DNA of 64,000 nt from QZLE01 sp033852135 (GCA_033852135.1 JAWSVB010000008.1:145131-209130); one strand, 5' to 3'; positions 18,263-27,647 are shown, counted from the stretch's first letter. Made by a program: numbers and translations. The notes: generated by a model from the letters alone, not told the origin.

Positions 18263-19653
18263 AAATCGCTGTACTAAAGCTAGCAAATAAAGATCTACCA
18301 GGGCTTCAAGACCACAAACAAATATATATCACAGAGTATATATCAGCCGAACAGATATCAGAGTCAGAAACTAAGTTTGATGTCATCATTATTATTAGCG
18401 ATATTGAGGATGAAATTTTACAAACTTCCACTTTTTTAAGGGGAAAAAATCATATAACCCCGATATATATCGCCACTGGGCTAGATCAAGAAAAACTTAA
18501 GTACAATGCTTTAATTGATGGGTATTATGATAATTATGAACAATTTTATTCTCGTGCAACAGAGATACTAGAAATTGCCAACAGCCTCATTAACCGTGGC
18601 ATTAATGATCTGGATAACAAAATATTAGAGTTTTTATTATGCAGGCCTGATTACATTGCAAAACCTGTAAAAAACTGGCAGTCACGAAAAGTATATACAT
18701 ACCCTATTCTTGATGTATTTGCTGATGAAGGCGCGGATACAGAGCAGTGGCTGCAAAGCCTTCACAATAGAGATCTGATAACTCAGGTTGAACTGATAGA
18801 TCGCATTCGAGAGTGTCCATTTTGCGGGTCAGCACATCTTATTTTCATAGATATATGCCCAAACTGTCAAAGCATAGACATTGTAAATGTCCCATTTATT
18901 CATTGTTTTACCTGCGGCAATGTAGAGCCACAAGAAAAATTCATATCTGGCGATAGCTTAAATTGCCCTAGATGCAGATCGCACCTGCGTCATATTGGAG
19001 TTGACTACGATCGTCCACTGGAAAATCATCTATGCAATAGCTGTGGCCATATTTTTGAAGAGCCAGATATTATTGCTAACTGTGCAGAATGTGGAACTAA
19101 ATCAAAATCTGAAGATTTAATTGTTATTGAGAAATATAGCTTTCAACTTTCAGAGCATGGAAAAGTTGTCACACAACACGATAGTCTCTCAGATGTTATT
19201 AGGGTTTTAGATAATATTAACTATGCTCATCTACCCTACTTTCAATTTGTCACAGATTGGTTGATTGCCATGTACAAACGGCAAGATCAGATAGATTTTA
19301 GTATCGTAGGGCTCAATCTCGATAATATGACTCAGCTTATTAACATACTTGGACGCGGTAAAACATCAATGCTTCTTCATGGTTTTGCAGAAAGATTGAG
19401 AGAATTAGTTAGAACTACAGATATATGTACCCGTAGTTCAGAATCACATTTTTGGCTGCTACTCCCTCAGACAAATAGCAAAGGGTGCCAACTATTTAAA
19501 AAACGACTTGAAGATATTAAAGTAAGTTCAGAGCAAGAAGGTGGTGAGTCACTTTCGTTTATTGTTGAGTCATATAGCAGCGATGAAAATTTTCATACAG
19601 ATGAAACTGCTGAGCTAATTATGGCCTCCATAAGCTCACGCCTCTCAAAATAA
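18259..19653 (+). CDS. Multi-zinc-ribbon TackOD1 protein with degenerate GGDEF domain
   Basis: A 464-residue protein counted from ATG 18259. Residues 1 to about 115 look like a receiver-type fold with no obvious phosphoacceptor. Residues about 185-285 hold five or six CxxC pairs (CPFCGS, CPNCQS, CFTCGN, CPRCRS, CNSCGH, CAECGT), matching the TackOD1 multi-zinc-ribbon output domain. The C-terminal part (about 345-460) resembles a GGDEF fold (FSIVGLNLDNMTQLINILGR), but where the GGDEF motif should be it reads SSESHF, so cyclase activity is unlikely. It heads the glycosyltransferase/TolC/HlyD operon and probably controls it, perhaps by sensing a ligand. That role is inference. Confidence 0.7.
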   Translation: MQIAVLKLANKDLPGLQDHKQIYITEYISAEQISESETKFDVIIIISDIEDEILQTSTFLRGKNHITPIYIATGLDQEKLKYNALIDGYYDNYEQFYSRATEILEIANSLINRGINDLDNKILEFLLCRPDYIAKPVKNWQSRKVYTYPILDVFADEGADTEQWLQSLHNRDLITQVELIDRIRECPFCGSAHLIFIDICPNCQSIDIVNVPFIHCFTCGNVEPQEKFISGDSLNCPRCRSHLRHIGVDYDRPLENHLCNSCGHIFEEPDIIANCAECGTKSKSEDLIVIEKYSFQLSEHGKVVTQHDSLSDVIRVLDNINYAHLPYFQFVTDWLIAMYKRQDQIDFSIVGLNLDNMTQLINILGRGKTSMLLHGFAERLRELVRTTDICTRSSESHFWLLLPQTNSKGCQLFKKRLEDIKVSSEQEGGESLSFIVESYSSDENFHTDETAELIMASISSRLSK

Positions 19654-19662
19654 AGTGGTTGT

Positions 19663-21000
19663 ATGACATTATTGGAAAAGATACATAAGACCATAATTTT
19701 CGTTTGCGAGCTTTTCGTCAATTTAGATGATTTGATTCTTGTAGCGCATAATTTCATCCCTTATGTATTATTTCTTGAACTACCTTTTTATCTATTTGTT
19801 ATTTTTGGGATATTAAAATATTACACACGGGTAAGTTTTGAAGAACCAAAAGATATCCTTTATTACCCAAAGGTTTCTTGTGTATTGCTATGTTATGCAG
19901 AAGGGGAAGATGTAACCAAAAGCATTAAATCACTTGCAGAGCAAATTTACCCAGGAAACATTGAAATTATTGCTGTTATAGATGGTGCCATTCAAAATAG
20001 ACATACATATAACGTTATAAAAAGAATGGAGTCGTATGTTAACAAGTTTCAGAATAGAAACCTTAAGATAGTTCCGAAATGGAAACGTGGAGGAAGGGTA
20101 TCCTCTATTAATGCTGGAATGAATGTCTCATCTGGCCAGGTTTTAATGATTCTAGATGGAGACACATCATTCGATAACAACATGGTAAGGAATGGTAGTA
20201 AACATTTTGCAGACAAAAATGTTGTAGCTGTTTCCGGCAATATTAGAGTTAGAAATTATAAGGAATCTCTAATTGCAAAACTCCAATCTCTGGAATACAT
20301 GATATCTATTCAATCATGCAGACTAGGTTTAAGCGAGTTTAATACCGTTAATAATGTATCTGGTGCGTTTGGAATATTCAGGCGTAGCTTTGTTAAACAC
20401 ATCTATGGTTGGGATTCTGGAACCGCAGAAGATTTAGACCTTACTTTTAGAATTAAACAATACTTTGGAAAGCATAAGAACCTCAAAATTATATTTGAAA
20501 AAGATGCTATTGGGCACACAAACGTCCCAGCCACCATTAAAGACTTATTAGATCAGCGGTTACGTTGGGACGGCGATCTTTACTGGCTATATTTTAGAAA
20601 ACACCAAAGTGGTTTTGCTCCAAAGTTACTAGGCTGGATGAATTTTATCTCAATAATCTGGTATGGAATACTGTTTCAAATAGTTATGCCATTCATGATT
20701 GCTGGATACACAGTTTACTCTACGTTTACTCAGCCAGGTTATTACACTACGGGAATACTAGTTCTCATATACGTCTTTTATCTAATTGTTGCCCTTGTAT
20801 TTTTCTTACTCTCCTCTGTCTTACTATCTGAGAGGAAAAGCGATGATTTAAAAAAGATTTGGTTACTTCCATTTTTTCCTATATATATGTTTTTAATTCG
20901 ACTTTGGGCAGCAGTTTCAACTGTTGCTGAGTTGGTATTATATAGCAACAAATCATCCTCAATGGCTCCATATTGGGTGCTCAAAAGGGTAAAATTTTAA
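19663..21000 (+). CDS. Membrane GT2 glycosyltransferase, processive synthase type
   Basis: A 445-residue protein. One or two N-terminal membrane helices precede a GT2 catalytic domain, and three to four helices follow it (about 325-430). Catalytic motifs are complete: VIDGA near 104, ILDGDTSFD near 163, TAEDLDL near 252 and QRLRW near 297. D,D,D,QxxRW is the signature of processive synthases such as cellulose, PNAG and mixed-linkage glucan enzymes. There is no PilZ domain. The gene sits 9 bases after the TackOD1 gene and its TAA overlaps the next ATG by one base. The product is probably an exopolysaccharide; its sugar cannot be named. Confidence 0.85.
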   Translation: MTLLEKIHKTIIFVCELFVNLDDLILVAHNFIPYVLFLELPFYLFVIFGILKYYTRVSFEEPKDILYYPKVSCVLLCYAEGEDVTKSIKSLAEQIYPGNIEIIAVIDGAIQNRHTYNVIKRMESYVNKFQNRNLKIVPKWKRGGRVSSINAGMNVSSGQVLMILDGDTSFDNNMVRNGSKHFADKNVVAVSGNIRVRNYKESLIAKLQSLEYMISIQSCRLGLSEFNTVNNVSGAFGIFRRSFVKHIYGWDSGTAEDLDLTFRIKQYFGKHKNLKIIFEKDAIGHTNVPATIKDLLDQRLRWDGDLYWLYFRKHQSGFAPKLLGWMNFISIIWYGILFQIVMPFMIAGYTVYSTFTQPGYYTTGILVLIYVFYLIVALVFFLLSSVLLSERKSDDLKKIWLLPFFPIYMFLIRLWAAVSTVAELVLYSNKSSSMAPYWVLKRVKF

Positions 21001-23129
21001 TGAAAAATATACTTCTCATATCTGCACTATTGGTAGCTAGTAATTGCATACAAGCAATAGAGCGTATTAGTTTAGAACAGCTATTAGCTGAAAAAATAAC
21101 TTCACCTCAACAGTCAATATCTAACACTAGGTTAAAAATCCATAATGAAACATTATCGCAAGCTCAGGCAGATGATGACTGGGAAGCATTTGGCTCTATT
21201 GGGGTGGCTCAAAATAGTGAACTTGTAACAGAAAATGAAGATAGAGAATATTCGAATATCGGTGGAACAATTGGGCTTCGTTATCCATTATTTGGATCAA
21301 TGGAAGCAAAAGAAAACCAGGTTAAACGAGCCACCTCTTCTATTGGCATAGAGTCTTATAACTTAACAAAAATAACTTATGATGATGATAGAGCTATCAC
21401 AATAAACTATATAAATTATTGGAGCGCTCTTCTCAAAACGCTGGCAACAAGCCAGTTTCTTACTAAAAAAAATGATACCACTGAAAAATTAAAACAGCGC
21501 GTTGAAAAGGGATTGCTTTACCGCTCCGATTACTACGAATTCCAAAGTGCATTTGCACTAGCAGATAGAAATCTGAGTGTTCATAAGCTTGAAAAGCAAA
21601 AATCTTTAAATAATATTGAAACAATTACCGGCTATGAGGTTGGTGATTTCATTCCAATCAAACCCAGTATTAATGCTATCTGTTATGACAGCCAAAATAT
21701 CTCCTATATTATTCAGCAAAACAATTTAGAGCTTAAACAGTTAGCTAAAGAGATCGAGTTAATAAAATCTATACTTGAAAACTCAACTTGGAGCGGAATA
21801 GAGTCCGATTTTTCAATAAAACATAGCATAGGATATGAGACAAACCCTAATGGCGATACCAGTTCATTTGCCGCCTCAATTAATTTCCGTATGCCCCTGG
21901 ATATTGGGCAATACAACCACTCAAGCAAACAGATTCTTAAATTTAAACTAGTGGAAAAAAGAGCTGAGTATGATTTAAGACAAAATGAACTGAAACAACT
22001 TGCATTTAATCAATACCAAAACATGCTAACAAAGCGTGCAAACCTTGAGTTTCAATTCAATAGATTAAATGGTACTGAGGATTCAAAAAAGCGCGAAGAG
22101 ATGCGGTTTAAGATGATTGACGGTGATGTCATTGAAAAAGTTGTTCAGTCCAATATTAAGCATTACGTGCAAACTATCGATTATATAGAAGCACTGCGTC
22201 AATATCTGGTATCACAAGCATTAGCTAATATAGAATTAACTGTAAATTGCCATGCAAGAAATTATAAAGCCACCTATGATGCTCCATATTCAACTTATGA
22301 AATTGAAAATAGCTTTAAAAATACCGCTGTAAAAGATAAGAAAAAAACCAACAATATAGTTAATAGAGAGACAAACTCCCTTTATGTCTGGAAAAGTGAA
22401 CAGCTATTCAAACAAATAAAAAATAATCCATCATATTTTAAAGTACTCAATAACCATGGAGTTAATCGCCTTATAGTATCACTGGATGCAAGCCAGATTA
22501 TGGATTACTCAAACACCCCTGCCCCTCTGTTGAAATTTATCAAAATGGCAGAAAGACATGATATTCATATAGAACTATTATTAGGCGAACCAACCTGGAT
22601 CTATCCAGAAAACAGGTATAAATTAGTTACTATTATTGAGAGCTTAAGTAATATTCCATTTAGAGGGATACATCTAGATATAGAGCTAGATCAATTAGAT
22701 GAGTCGACCCTTTCCAGACAAGAACAACAAGTCGATCTACTAAACACCATTAAACTGGTTACAAGAAAAACAGACCTTCCTATAACACTGATAACTCATC
22801 CGCGTTATAGTGTGGCTACTGATGATTTTTGTCTGTTCTGTGAATTAGAAAAAACTTCTATTTTTGAAATCTCACTCATGATCTATCGCAATAATTATCA
22901 AGCTGTAACTGCTGCAGCTTCAAAAATTATAGATGAATACCCTGGGATTAAATTTAGTATTTCCCAGAGCATTGAAACTGGAATTAACTCAAATAATAGC
23001 TACAAACACCTAGATTATAATGAACTATCTACAGAAATGACTAAATTAAGATCTACGCTCTTACAATCCAATTTTAATGGGATTGTAATCCAATCATGGA
23101 ATGAATTTAAGGAGCTACTTCTACCATGA
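21000..23129 (+). CDS. TolC-like outer-membrane protein fused to a TIM-barrel (glycosidase-like) domain
   Basis: A 709-residue protein from ATG 21000, which overlaps the preceding stop (TAATG). MKNILLISALLVASNCIQA is a signal peptide. Residues to about 420 form a TolC/outer-membrane-efflux domain with long amphipathic helices. After a lysine- and asparagine-rich linker, residues about 459-709 look like a beta/alpha barrel: GVNRLIVSLDASQIMDY, IHIELLLGEPTW, GIHLDIELDQ near 555-564, LPITLITHP and FNGIVIQSW. The DIE segment at the end of a predicted strand resembles a glycosidase acid site. I cannot assign a GH family. The inferred role is an export channel with an attached polysaccharide-trimming or guiding domain. 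Confidence 0.7.
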   Translation: MKNILLISALLVASNCIQAIERISLEQLLAEKITSPQQSISNTRLKIHNETLSQAQADDDWEAFGSIGVAQNSELVTENEDREYSNIGGTIGLRYPLFGSMEAKENQVKRATSSIGIESYNLTKITYDDDRAITINYINYWSALLKTLATSQFLTKKNDTTEKLKQRVEKGLLYRSDYYEFQSAFALADRNLSVHKLEKQKSLNNIETITGYEVGDFIPIKPSINAICYDSQNISYIIQQNNLELKQLAKEIELIKSILENSTWSGIESDFSIKHSIGYETNPNGDTSSFAASINFRMPLDIGQYNHSSKQILKFKLVEKRAEYDLRQNELKQLAFNQYQNMLTKRANLEFQFNRLNGTEDSKKREEMRFKMIDGDVIEKVVQSNIKHYVQTIDYIEALRQYLVSQALANIELTVNCHARNYKATYDAPYSTYEIENSFKNTAVKDKKKTNNIVNRETNSLYVWKSEQLFKQIKNNPSYFKVLNNHGVNRLIVSLDASQIMDYSNTPAPLLKFIKMAERHDIHIELLLGEPTWIYPENRYKLVTIIESLSNIPFRGIHLDIELDQLDESTLSRQEQQVDLLNTIKLVTRKTDLPITLITHPRYSVATDDFCLFCELEKTSIFEISLMIYRNNYQAVTAAASKIIDEYPGIKFSISQSIETGINSNNSYKHLDYNELSTEMTKLRSTLLQSNFNGIVIQSWNEFKELLLP

Positions 23130-24223
23130 AAGTAAAATTTAAATCTCAAAAACAGGCTATGCCAGATAGAGAAAATGGCATGCGCTTACATTATGGGATA
23201 GCAAAAAGGTCGTTACCAAAATTACGCTGGTACTTAATTCTTTTAGTTGCATCAAGCCCGATTATTCTATTTTTTGGCAATATTATATATTCACTAGTTG
23301 TCGTTGAAGCTCCTGGAGTTATTAAACTACCTACCATAAGCATAAGATCTACCGTTTCTGGCACCATTTCCCAAATCTATGTAATGGATAATGAAGAGGT
23401 AATTGAAGGGCAAATATTAATGGTTCTGCAAAATCCCGACCTGGAAGCCAAAATCAACAGAATTGAAGGTGACATAATAGATTTAGAGTCACTTTCTCCA
23501 ATCAATAATAAACCTCGTAACAGCAAAGTAATCAGACATCTTAATGAACAGCTTAAGAGCTCAAATAAGCTTTTAACTTTTAGAAAAGAACGATTGGATT
23601 CTATTAAATATCTTTTTGATCAAGGAGCAGCTACAGTTGCTGAATTATCGACAGCTACATCTCAATATGATCAGGCAACTGCAAATTACAACAATGTTAA
23701 ACGAGATATTGCTAAAGAGCAGCAAATATCATCTCAGGAGATTCAACTACAAGCTAATACGCAACAAAATGCCATTCTTTTAAACAAATTAAAACGCGAA
23801 CTATCGCACCTAAAAGAGCAGAAAATAAAACAGGGAGTAAGAGCAGTAAGCGATGGTAAAATTAGCGAGATATCTGTAACTCAGGGGGAATATATAGCAG
23901 CAGGCACCCCTCTAATATCCATCTCCACCAAAAAAAGATCTTCAATAACTGCATATATAGCTCCAAAGTATGCAAAATACGCAAAAATTGGGCAAAGTGC
24001 TGTAGTTAAATTGCCCAATGGCATTAAATTTCCAGCAATAATTGATTCTGTACCAAAATTAACTGGACAAGTACCTTCTAGCGTTACTGGCCCACTTGGC
24101 ACTAGGCCTAGAGGTATAGTTGTTGAGCTCAGTCCAAAAATAGATTTTCAGGATGATTATCGCGTCCAAGGTTTACCGGTTATGGTTAGATTTAACTTTA
24201 ATATGTGGAGCGAAGCCCCATAA
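23126..24223 (+). CDS. HlyD-family membrane fusion (adaptor) protein
   Basis: A 365-residue adaptor. One membrane helix (about 33-55, WYLILLVASSPIILFFGNII) precedes a split lipoyl domain with VSGTISQIYVMDNEEVIEGQ. A coiled-coil hairpin lies at about 100-235, and the lipoyl half and beta-barrel follow (VSDGKISEISVTQGEYI). Its ATG overlaps the TolC-fusion stop (ATGA). There is no ABC or RND pump in this operon, so the adaptor most likely bridges the GT2 synthase and the TolC-like channel, as Alg44 or BgsB-type proteins are thought to do for other polysaccharides. Confidence 0.85.
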   Translation: MKVKFKSQKQAMPDRENGMRLHYGIAKRSLPKLRWYLILLVASSPIILFFGNIIYSLVVVEAPGVIKLPTISIRSTVSGTISQIYVMDNEEVIEGQILMVLQNPDLEAKINRIEGDIIDLESLSPINNKPRNSKVIRHLNEQLKSSNKLLTFRKERLDSIKYLFDQGAATVAELSTATSQYDQATANYNNVKRDIAKEQQISSQEIQLQANTQQNAILLNKLKRELSHLKEQKIKQGVRAVSDGKISEISVTQGEYIAAGTPLISISTKKRSSITAYIAPKYAKYAKIGQSAVVKLPNGIKFPAIIDSVPKLTGQVPSSVTGPLGTRPRGIVVELSPKIDFQDDYRVQGLPVMVRFNFNMWSEAP

Positions 24224-24253
24224 ATACGATATTTATTACAATAATAGTTCTAC

Positions 24254-24271
24254 GTAACATTTTTGTAACAT
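24254..24271 (+). promoter_or_regulatory. Pho box upstream of phoB
   Basis: GTAACAT at 24254-24260 and again at 24265-24271 gives two 7-base half-sites at the 11-base period of a PhoB box. It lies about 50 bases before the phoB start, with TATTCA-like sequence near 24279 as a possible -10. This supports autoregulation of phoBR. Confidence 0.75.
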
Positions 24272-24321
24272 TGATGCTATTCAATAGAGATTAAGAATAA
24301 CTATTTTGGGAAGTCATACAA

Positions 24322-25005
24322 ATGCAGATACATCTTTTAGTTGTTGAAGATGAACAACCAATTCGTGAAATGTTAAAAATGGTTTTGTCGTACCAAAATA
24401 TGACAATAACCGAAGCCGAAAATGGTAACCAAGCATTTGAACTCATAAAAAAAGAAACATTCGATCTAGTTTTGTTAGATTGGATGCTACCTGATATAAG
24501 CGGTATCGAAATAGCAAAACGCCTTAAAGCCGATTCAAATACCAATAAAATCCCTATCATTATGCTGACAGCAAAAGGTGAGGAAGAGGATAAAATAAAA
24601 GGACTTGAGTGTGGCGCAGATGATTATGTTACAAAACCATTTTCACCAAAGGAGCTTTCTGCACGCATTAAAGCTGTTCTAAGGCGTTCTACTCCAACAA
24701 AAGATGATAAAGAAATAATCTCGGGAAAGATTACTTTAGATCCAAAAAGCCACTCTGTAACAATTTCTAATACTGGAGTTAAACTTGGACCAATAGAGTT
24801 TAAGCTTCTACACTTTTTTATGACCCACCCGAATAAGGTATATAGTAGAACACAATTACTTGATTATGTTTGGGGCACCAATGTTTTCGTTGAAGAGCGA
24901 ACTGTTGATGTTCATATAAGAAGACTTAGAAAAGCTGTTAGTATTGATGGTGCTGAAGGGTATATTAAAACAATACGTGGCACAGGATATATATTTTCAG
25001 TATGA
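24322..25005 (+). CDS. phoB: Phosphate regulon response regulator PhoB
   Basis: A 227-residue OmpR-class regulator. The receiver domain has acidic pocket residues VVEDEQ (Glu9, Asp10), phosphoacceptor Asp53 in LVLLDWMLPD, and the lysine in VTKPFS near 105. The winged-helix domain shows FKLLHFFMTHPNKVYSRTQL and VDVHIRRLRKA, as in PhoB. The start has GGGAAG upstream and a Pho box further up. It overlaps phoR by ATGA. The nearby pst operon makes the PhoB call safe. Confidence 0.93.
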   Translation: MQIHLLVVEDEQPIREMLKMVLSYQNMTITEAENGNQAFELIKKETFDLVLLDWMLPDISGIEIAKRLKADSNTNKIPIIMLTAKGEEEDKIKGLECGADDYVTKPFSPKELSARIKAVLRRSTPTKDDKEIISGKITLDPKSHSVTISNTGVKLGPIEFKLLHFFMTHPNKVYSRTQLLDYVWGTNVFVEERTVDVHIRRLRKAVSIDGAEGYIKTIRGTGYIFSV

Positions 25006-26291
25006 GAACACATAATAACCCATGGCCCAAACTACTTCTAAAGAACATTCTATTTGTAGGAATTTCATCTTTAATTGGCTGGGCTTTTGATCTTGCAGTA
25101 CATGCTGCGTTTGTTGCCCTACTTATTATAGCTTGTTGGAATCTCTCCCAGCTCTATCTTCTGGATCAATGGTTACGTAAAAGTCGAATGATTAACCCAC
25201 CTGAATCAAAAGGGATATGGGGTGATATTTTAGATCAAATATATAGACTTAGAAAAAGAGATAAAAAAAGATCAAAAACCCTTTCAAAAATCGTAAAACG
25301 ATTTGAATCTTCTGCTTTGGCTCTTCCAGATGGAGTTATTGGAATTAATGATAATGGCGAGATGGAGTGGTGGAATGAAACCGCTACTGAACTCCTGGGG
25401 TTAAAGCGAAAGCAAGATAAAGGGCAACGAATCGATAACCTGATACGAACACCTGAATTTATACAATATTATCAAGATACTCAACATGAGAAACCAATAC
25501 ACGTTACATCACCACTAATCAAAGAAATTACTCTAGAAATAAGAGTTGTAGGGTATGGCCTTAGAGAGCAGATTATAATTGTCAGAGATATCAGTGAACC
25601 ATTACGAGTTCAGCAGATGCGTAAAGATTTTGTTGCAAATGTATCGCATGAGCTAAGAACACCTCTAACTGTACTCAATGGCACGGCTGAACTTTTGTAT
25701 GATTCAAAAGATGCCATCCCAAAGCAGTTTCATAAACCTATGGAGTTAATGAATCAACAAACGAAACGAATGACTTCAATAGTAAATGATCTATTAACAT
25801 TATCTAAATTGGAGTCAGGACATAACGAATCAAGCCCTGAGTTAATTGATGTTAAGATACTATTAAGTTTATTAGAAAGTGAGGCCAAAACTCTTAGCGG
25901 TAATCTTGAGCAAAATATTGTTGTCAAAGTTGATGAATCTCTCCCGCTATATGGAAATTTAACAGAAATAACCAGCTGCTTTACTAACTTGATCAGTAAT
26001 GCAATTAGGCATACACCTCCTAATGGCACTATAAACATCTGTTGGCATAAGAATGCCGGAGACTCATGCTTTGAAGTTCAGGATAATGGCTTTGGAATTG
26101 CCACAGAGCATATAAGTAGGCTTACTGAGCGTTTTTATCGTGTTGATGCTGGTCGATCACGCAATACAGGTGGCACTGGACTTGGCCTTTCTATCGTTAA
26201 AAGAATTCTATTGCGCCATAACGCAACCTTAGAAATTGAAAGTGAAGAAGGTGTTGGTAGCACCTTTAGGTGTAGATTTAAGACTGACTAA
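25002..26291 (+). CDS. phoR: Phosphate regulon sensor histidine kinase PhoR
   Basis: A 429-residue kinase. Two N-terminal membrane helices lie within residues 12-50 with almost no periplasmic loop, as in PhoR. A charged linker and a PAS domain follow (about 100-200, LPDGVIGINDNGEMEWWNETA). The HisKA box is FVANVSHELRTPLTVL with His near 216, and the ATPase has NLISNAIRHTP, QDNGFGI and GTGLGLSIV. It responds to phosphate through PstSCAB and PhoU rather than by direct binding. It overlaps phoB by four bases. Confidence 0.93.
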   Translation: MRTHNNPWPKLLLKNILFVGISSLIGWAFDLAVHAAFVALLIIACWNLSQLYLLDQWLRKSRMINPPESKGIWGDILDQIYRLRKRDKKRSKTLSKIVKRFESSALALPDGVIGINDNGEMEWWNETATELLGLKRKQDKGQRIDNLIRTPEFIQYYQDTQHEKPIHVTSPLIKEITLEIRVVGYGLREQIIIVRDISEPLRVQQMRKDFVANVSHELRTPLTVLNGTAELLYDSKDAIPKQFHKPMELMNQQTKRMTSIVNDLLTLSKLESGHNESSPELIDVKILLSLLESEAKTLSGNLEQNIVVKVDESLPLYGNLTEITSCFTNLISNAIRHTPPNGTINICWHKNAGDSCFEVQDNGFGIATEHISRLTERFYRVDAGRSRNTGGTGLGLSIVKRILLRHNATLEIESEEGVGSTFRCRFKTD

Positions 26292-26546
26292 TTAAATTGC
26301 GCTTATTACTTGAAACTGCGAATTGAATCTTTAAACATTTTATCGACATATCAAATCTACTTAAGTTTCTAGCAAAACATCGTCAAAGGTGGTTTTACAT
26401 AAAAACCTCTGCTTATTCAAAAGCTGACAATATACAGCATGTGAACTAAAGTAAATTAAGTAACAACCGAATACTTCCATCATTATGCAACAGATAATCA
26501 ATTGATTGTATTGGCTTTTATATTATAAATGCAATTATTTTAAATT
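26292..26546. other. Intergenic region between phoR and the pstS Pho boxes
   Basis: About 255 bases of AT-rich sequence with no open frame that looks coding and no convincing terminator hairpin. A weak GGTTTT/AAAACC pairing near 26394-26410 lacks a T run. Confidence 0.5.
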
Positions 26547-26586
26547 TGTAACGTTATTGTAATATTACAGTAACAAAATATTAACA
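26547..26586 (+). promoter_or_regulatory. Two tandem Pho boxes upstream of pstS
   Basis: Four 7-base half-sites start exactly every 11 bases: TGTAACG at 26547, TGTAATA at 26558, AGTAACA at 26569 and ATTAACA at 26580. This is the layout of two tandem PhoB boxes, ending about 50 bases before the pstS start, with AATAAT-like sequence downstream as a likely -10. Confidence 0.8.
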
Positions 26587-26636
26587 ATAAAGATGAATAA
26601 TAACTGCATATCAACATCATAACAGGAGAAAGTTAT

Positions 26637-27608
26637 ATGCAATTTTTAAAAACAACTTGTGCAACAATTCTATCAGCGGCAATTGCCTTTAGTGCAAATG
26701 CAGCACCAAAAGTAGACGCAAATCTACCAACCTATAAGCAGGCTAGCGGCATCTCAGGTAATATATCAAGTGTAGGTTCAGATACTTTAGCTAACCTTAT
26801 GACATTCTGGGCAGAGGACTTTAAAAAGAACTACCCAAACGTCAACATTCAAATTCAAGCAGCAGGATCATCAACTGCTCCTCCAGCCCTTACTGAGCAA
26901 ACTTCAAACTTTGGCCCAATGAGCCGTAAGATGAAGGATAAGGAGATACAAGCTTTTGAAGAGAAGCATGGTTATAAACCAACAGCAATTCGTGTAGCTA
27001 TCGATGCGCTTGCTGTTTTTGTTAATAAAGATAACCCAATTAAAGGGATGACAATCCAGCAAGTTGATGCTGTTTTCTCAAGCACGAGAAAGTGTGGGGC
27101 TAAAGAGCAAGTAAACAAATGGGGAGATCTTAATCTTACAGGAGTTTGGGCAAACAGGGATATTCAACTGTTTGGGCGAAACTCTGTATCAGGTACATAC
27201 GGATACTTTAAAAAGAAAGCATTATGCAAAGGTGACTTTAAAAATAATGTTAATGAACAACCAGGGTCTGCTTCGGTTGTGCAGTCGATAAGCACATCTG
27301 TAAATGGAATAGGATATTCAGGAATTGGTTATAAATCAGCAGGTGTTAAGGCTGTTGCTTTAACCAAAAAAGGCACCGACTATGTTGATGCAACATCAGA
27401 GAATGCTTTAACAGGCAAGTACCCACTTTCCAGATTCCTTTATGTTTATGTTAATAAGCACCCTAATAAAGAGCTATCCCCTCTTGAAAGGGAGTTTATT
27501 AAGCTAGTACTTTCTAAACAAGGTCAGCAGACAGTTGCTAAAGATGGTTATATCCCAGTACCTAATAAAATTGCTCAAAAAGAGCTAAATAAACTAGGCA
27601 TTAAGTAA
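26637..27608 (+). CDS. pstS: Phosphate ABC transporter substrate-binding protein PstS
   Basis: A 323-residue periplasmic protein with a signal peptide (to about residue 22, IAFSANAAP). Phosphate-binding motifs include SVGSDTLANL, QAAGSSTAPPALTEQ, GRNSVSGTYGYFKKK and NGIGYSGIGYKS. It resembles the pseudomonad-type PstS more than the E. coli one. The ATG follows AGGAG and tandem Pho boxes. A hairpin separates it from pstC, which would allow excess PstS over the membrane parts. Confidence 0.93.
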   Translation: MQFLKTTCATILSAAIAFSANAAPKVDANLPTYKQASGISGNISSVGSDTLANLMTFWAEDFKKNYPNVNIQIQAAGSSTAPPALTEQTSNFGPMSRKMKDKEIQAFEEKHGYKPTAIRVAIDALAVFVNKDNPIKGMTIQQVDAVFSSTRKCGAKEQVNKWGDLNLTGVWANRDIQLFGRNSVSGTYGYFKKKALCKGDFKNNVNEQPGSASVVQSISTSVNGIGYSGIGYKSAGVKAVALTKKGTDYVDATSENALTGKYPLSRFLYVYVNKHPNKELSPLEREFIKLVLSKQGQQTVAKDGYIPVPNKIAQKELNKLGIK

Positions 27609-27621
27609 CTCTCTAGATTAA

Positions 27622-27647
27622 ACCGAGAAGGATTCATCCTTCTCGGT
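27622..27647 (+). terminator. pstS-pstC intercistronic hairpin
   Basis: ACCGAGAAGGA (27622-27632) pairs perfectly with TCCTTCTCGGT (27637-27647) around TTCA. Only a weak T-rich stretch follows, so partial termination or 3'-end protection of pstS mRNA is more likely than a full stop. Confidence 0.75.
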
